Origin: Gemmatimonadota bacterium | Lineage (GTDB): Bacteria > Gemmatimonadota > Gemmatimonadetes > Gemmatimonadales > GWC2-71-9 | Length of the DNA: 56,079 nt | Assembly: GCA_022566515.1 (NCBI GenBank) | Contig: JADFIT010000006.1 | Coordinates: 1 to 56,079, forward strand | Reading direction: 5' to 3' | Shown: positions 53,704 to 56,079 of the stretch, one piece after another | How the letters are laid out: the number at the start of each line of letters is the position of its first letter | Numbering within the stretch: the stretch's first letter is position 1 | Notes under the pieces: model-generated | The model's input: only the letters and a program-made list of their open reading frames with translations | Databases searched by the model: none | Told to the model about the DNA's origin: nothing | Made by a program: the position numbers and the translations under genes

Positions 53704-54672
53704 CTACGCTCCCCGAAGGTTCTTGATCTCCTGCGTCAGCCGGGGAACAATCTCAAAGAGATCCCCCACGATACCATAATCCGCAATCTTGAAGATAGGG
53801 GCGTCCCGGTCTTTGTTGATCGCGACGATCACCTTCGAGGTGCGCATGCCTGCGAGATGTTGGATCGCTCCGGATATGCCGATGGCGATGTACAACTGAG
53901 GGCTCACCGTCTTGCCCGTTTGGCCAACCTGGTCTGCATGGGAGCGCCAACCGGCGTCCACAACCGCTCGAGATGCCCCGACGGCGGCATTGCCAAGGGC
54001 CTCGGCAAGATCTTCCACTAACGTGAAGTTTTCGGCTTCCTTGAGCCCCCGGCCACCACTCACGATGACGGACGCCTCTGCCACATCGAGGTGGGCTTTT
54101 TCCGGCTCCTTGATTTCCAGTGTCCGGGCCCGAACCTCTACCTTGGGAGGTGCAACCTTCTCCGTAGATGGGTCGCGGGGATTTTCGCGCGGAGTGAAGA
54201 CGTTCGGCCGAAGAGAGATGACGCATGGAGATGGCGTGATACTGATCCGGCATATGGCCTTCCCGGAATACACGGGTCGGCTGATCGTGATGCCATCACT
54301 CCATTCAACACCGGTCACGTCGACGGCAAGCGGACAGTCCAGCCGGGCCGCCACCCGCGGGCCAAGATCCTTACCCATTGCCGTGGCAGACATCATGACG
54401 GCCACATAATCACCCGATTGAGTCTGCCCAACGACCGCAGCGGCATAGATTTCCGGCTGGTACAAACTCAGGTCGTCACCCTCCACGACTATCACCCGGT
54501 CAGCCCCATGCGTACCCAACTCCGATACATCGATAGCAGCCGGCCCAAGCACCAGCGCGTCCACCGACCCGCCTGATGCATCGGCCAGACTTCGGGCGGC
54601 CGTCAGCACTTCCTGCGAGACCTGCTTCAGCGCGCCGGCACGCTGTTCGAGCACTGCGAGTACGTTGGCCAT
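53704..54672 (-). CDS. etfA: Electron-transfer flavoprotein alpha subunit
   Basis: FAD-binding subunit of the soluble ETF, accepting electrons from acyl-CoA and other dehydrogenases. The conserved C-terminal FAD region is clear: [60 protein letters not shown] and [20 protein letters not shown]. The length of 322 is normal. The ATG at 54672 shares its A with the etfB stop (TGATG); a GTG one codon earlier is also possible. First partner etfB lies immediately upstream. Confidence 0.95.
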   Translation of the reverse strand: MANVLAVLEQRAGALKQVSQEVLTAARSLADASGGSVDALVLGPAAIDVSELGTHGADRVIVVEGDDLSLYQPEIYAAAVVGQTQSGDYVAVMMSATAMGKDLGPRVAARLDCPLAVDVTGVEWSDGITISRPVYSGKAICRISITPSPCVISLRPNVFTPRENPRDPSTEKVAPPKVEVRARTLEIKEPEKAHLDVAEASVIVSGGRGLKEAENFTLVEDLAEALGNAAVGASRAVVDAGWRSHADQVGQTGKTVSPQLYIAIGISGAIQHLAGMRTSKVIVAINKDRDAPIFKIADYGIVGDLFEIVPRLTQEIKNLRGA

Positions 54673-55424
54673 CACAGCACCTTCGCTTCCGTTCGCAGGG
54701 CTTCTATCAGCGCCGGAACCGCGTCGGGACCTTCTCCCACGATCCGGCCCTCAGGGCGCTCAGGAGGCAGCGCCAATTGGATGACCGTCATCCCACCGTC
54801 GCCCAACTCTACGGGCTTGACCTCGAGGGGTTTCTTCTTCGCCATCATGATGCCCCGCAGGGCGGGATAACGCGGCTCGTTCAGCCCCTTGTCGGCGGTC
54901 ACAACCGCCGGGAGCGAGAACTCCACCACCTCCACACCACCCTCGATCTCCCGTTCCGCCGTTCCCTTCCCATCCGCCAATTCCAGATGGCCGATCGCAC
55001 TGACACTCGGCAGGGAGAGCAACTCGGAAACAATGGTTCCGACTGCTTGGCTGGAATCATCGACTGCGTACTTGCCAAAGAGGATTAGATCGTAGCCGGC
55101 ACCATCGAGTTCAGCGGCCAACACCTTCGCCACGGTTACTGGATTCACTGACACAGCGTCGGTCTGGAGCAGAATGCCTCTGTCCGCTCCCATGGCCAAC
55201 GCCCCGCGAATCGTTTCTTGGGAAGCAGCGCTCCCCATCGCTATCGCCACGACCTCCCCGTCTCCCGATTTCTCCTTCAACTGGAGAGCTTCCTCGATGG
55301 CGTACTCATCGTAGGGATTCAAAACGAACTTGACGCCGTCCTCCACAATCGACTTTCCGTCGGCGCCGATCTTAATACGAGTCTCCGTGTCCGGGACGCG
55401 TTTTATGCACACCGCTATCTTCAC
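54672..55424 (-). CDS. etfB: Electron-transfer flavoprotein beta subunit
   Basis: AMP-binding partner of EtfA. Typical features are KIAVCIKRVPDTE, LNPYDEYAIEEALQLKE, ALAMGADRGILL and the docking-loop region LPAVVTADKGLNEPRYPALRGIMMAKKKP. 250 residues is typical. It heads the operon etfB-etfA-ETF-QO. GGAG lies 11-14 bases upstream, and an AT-rich stretch with TATAAC on the minus strand (near 55448-55453) may be the -10 of its promoter; no good -35 is seen. Confidence 0.95.
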   Translation of the reverse strand: MKIAVCIKRVPDTETRIKIGADGKSIVEDGVKFVLNPYDEYAIEEALQLKEKSGDGEVVAIAMGSAASQETIRGALAMGADRGILLQTDAVSVNPVTVAKVLAAELDGAGYDLILFGKYAVDDSSQAVGTIVSELLSLPSVSAIGHLELADGKGTAEREIEGGVEVVEFSLPAVVTADKGLNEPRYPALRGIMMAKKKPLEVKPVELGDGGMTVIQLALPPERPEGRIVGEGPDAVPALIEALRTEAKVL

Positions 55425-55478
55425 CGTAACTCCATGTAGTACTTAAGGTTATAAAACTGAAAACTAACGAAAAAGCGC

Positions 55479-55754
55479 TTGCGGAAGGTACTCAAAGGGA
55501 CGCAATCGCACCAACCCTTGGCACCCGAAGGCCCGCAGGGTCTGGAGATCAACGTCGCGGACGCCATCGAAATCGAACTCGACCTGGATGCGCTGGAGGA
55601 GATGACCGAGAGCATAGGCGAGGAAGTCGGAGAGCGGACGGAGGCACTCGCTGAGGAGTTGCACGAGCGGTGGGGCGTATACAAACGACTCGTCGAAGCC
55701 TCGCCAAACCCCCATAAGCAGTCCATCTTAGTCCCCTATGCCCGAACGCGTTGA
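55479..55754 (+). CDS. Small acidic protein, uncertain
   Basis: A 91-residue reading frame starting at TTG with no clear ribosome site; a stop lies shortly upstream. The middle (NVADAIEIELDLDALEEMTE and the following Glu-rich part) is strongly acidic and helical. Third positions are GC-rich, as in real genes of the window, but a minus-strand frame over the same bases is also open. It could be a genuine small gene or a remnant. I do not recognise a family. Confidence 0.3.
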   Translation: MRKVLKGTQSHQPLAPEGPQGLEINVADAIEIELDLDALEEMTESIGEEVGERTEALAEELHERWGVYKRLVEASPNPHKQSILVPYARTR

Positions 55755-55804
55755 TCTTGGTCGAGAACTTCTTCGAGGAGTTGAAGGCGAAGGTGGGGAG
55801 ATGA
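55718..55804 (+). pseudogene. Remnant of a kinase-type protein C-terminus
   Basis: The frame ending at the TGA at 55802 reads NALILVENFFEELKAKVGR. This resembles the last residues of the Ser/Thr kinases with TolB-like propellers common in Gemmatimonadota and Acidobacteriota, which end in a similar ENWFEELK motif. It is closed upstream by an in-frame stop at 55715, so only about 28 codons remain. Assignment is from remembered family style. Confidence 0.4.
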
Positions 55805-55805
55805 C

Positions 55806-55914
55806 ATCGAATATTGAATATCCAATATCGAATATCCAAAAAGGAATATCGAAACCGAAGTGTCCACCACCAATCAATATTCAATATTCGGTATTGGATA
55901 TTGGATATTCAACT
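55806..55914. repeat. AT-rich repeat, copy 3, with two opposed arms
   Basis: Left arm (55806-55838) and right arm (55872-55913) are built of GAATATTGAATATCC and TTGGATATTGGATATTC units that are largely complementary to each other. About 33 bases separate them. It is the same family as the copies at 1371 and 4591. It is flanked by kinase-like gene fragments on both sides. Confidence 0.8.
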
Positions 55915-55919
55915 AGCCC

Positions 55920-55982
55920 ATGACCGATAATCTCGACCGCCTTAAGACTGCCCTCGCCGACCGCTACACCATCGAAGAAGAA
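55920..55982 (+). pseudogene. Truncated kinase N-terminus
   Basis: ATG at 55920 begins MTDNLDRLKTALADRYTIEEE, which closely matches the typical opening of Gemmatimonadota Ser/Thr kinases. The next expected element, a glycine-rich ATP loop (ELGxGGMATVY), is missing and the frame drifts into unrelated sequence. The gene therefore appears cut at about 55980, probably by a rearrangement. The frame stays open to the window edge but without kinase motifs. Confidence 0.5.
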
Positions 55983-56009
55983 CCCAGTCCCGCGACTACG
56001 CCAAAGCGC

Positions 56010-56079
56010 TCATTGAGTGGCCACGATCTTGAACACCCTGCCCTCGGCCACCAACATGTAAAGCTCGCCGGCGGCATCT
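56010..56079 (-). CDS. C-terminal end of a protein entering from the right edge (beta-propeller-like)
   Basis: On the minus strand the frame from the window edge reads DAAGELYMLVAEGRVFKIVA and stops with TGA at 56010-56012. The DxxGELYxLV...VFKIV pattern resembles the last blade of PQQ-type sugar dehydrogenases and similar propellers. Partial, so the full gene is outside the window. Confidence 0.4.
   Translation of the reverse strand, partial: DAAGELYMLVAEGRVFKIVATQ

Overview
The window looks like a stretch of bacterial chromosome, GC-rich and densely packed. It contains no rRNA, tRNA, CRISPR array, insertion sequence or prophage that I can recognise. Several traits suggest a Gemmatimonadota-like organism: a TonB-dependent receptor with an N-terminal carboxypeptidase-regulatory-like domain, a minimal type IVa-like prepilin, a late quinone-synthesis operon built from UbiA/UbiD/UbiX/UbiE homologues, an ECF sigma factor with a membrane anti-sigma, and a kinase N-terminal fragment of the type common in that phylum. 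This placement is inference from gene style, not from a marker-gene search.

Layout, left to right. (1) 0-5.8 kb: a secreted M20 peptidase, a membrane protein fused to a spermidine-synthase-like domain, a prepilin carrying Gly-Met microsatellite tracts and a zinc alcohol dehydrogenase whose 3' end runs into an AT-rich repeat. (2) 5.9-10.4 kb: the proteostasis operon tig-clpP-clpX-engB plus a secreted protein. (3) 10.4-13.9 kb: a TonB receptor and a hexapeptide acyltransferase diverging from a clear Fur box. (4) 13.9-18.8 kb: a PilB/GspE ATPase fused to a response-regulator receiver, a lipoprotein and an FHA-GAF-adenylate cyclase. (5) 18.8-23.0 kb: glmM-glmS-dtd-maf on the minus strand. (6) 23.2-29.7 kb, plus strand: a Cys/Met-metabolism PLP enzyme, an M48 peptidase, purD, fpg, a short UvrC-like nuclease and a Ca2+/Na+ antiporter. 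(7) 29.8-34.2 kb: a tightly overlapping minus-strand operon ubiE-ubiD-ubiA-orf72-ubiX-phosphoesterase, which probably carries out the late steps of menaquinone synthesis. (8) 34.2-37.9 kb: ECF sigma, anti-sigma, a bactofilin-like membrane protein and a secreted beta-rich protein, probably an envelope-stress module. (9) 37.9-45.1 kb: Mrp ATPase, NrnA-type DHH phosphoesterase, alanine symporter, guaB and two accessory proteins. (10) 45.1-52.0 kb, plus strand: gpmI, a frameshifted outer-membrane protein, a tungstate/molybdate ABC transporter without its binding protein, a PTPS-family enzyme, mobA, mobB and moeA. (11) 52.0-55.4 kb: etfB-etfA-ETF:quinone oxidoreductase. (12) 55.4-56.1 kb: a degenerate junction with kinase remnants around another AT-rich repeat, and the tail of a beta-propeller-like protein entering from the right edge.

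Functionally the quinone operon, the ETF/ETF-QO operon and the molybdenum/tungsten cofactor cluster fit a respiratory lifestyle. Two dispersed repeat families stand out. One is AT-rich (AATATTGAA-N9-TTCAATATT cores) at 1.4, 4.6 and 55.8 kb. The other is G-rich (GGGGAGA heptamers) at 23.05, 29.7 and 51.95 kb; at the last two sites it forms long inverted repeats exactly between convergent genes. The most promising less-described items are the repeat-bearing prepilin, orf72 in the quinone operon, the PilB-receiver fusion, the missing cluster cysteine in ETF-QO and the PTPS enzyme inside the Mo/W cluster.
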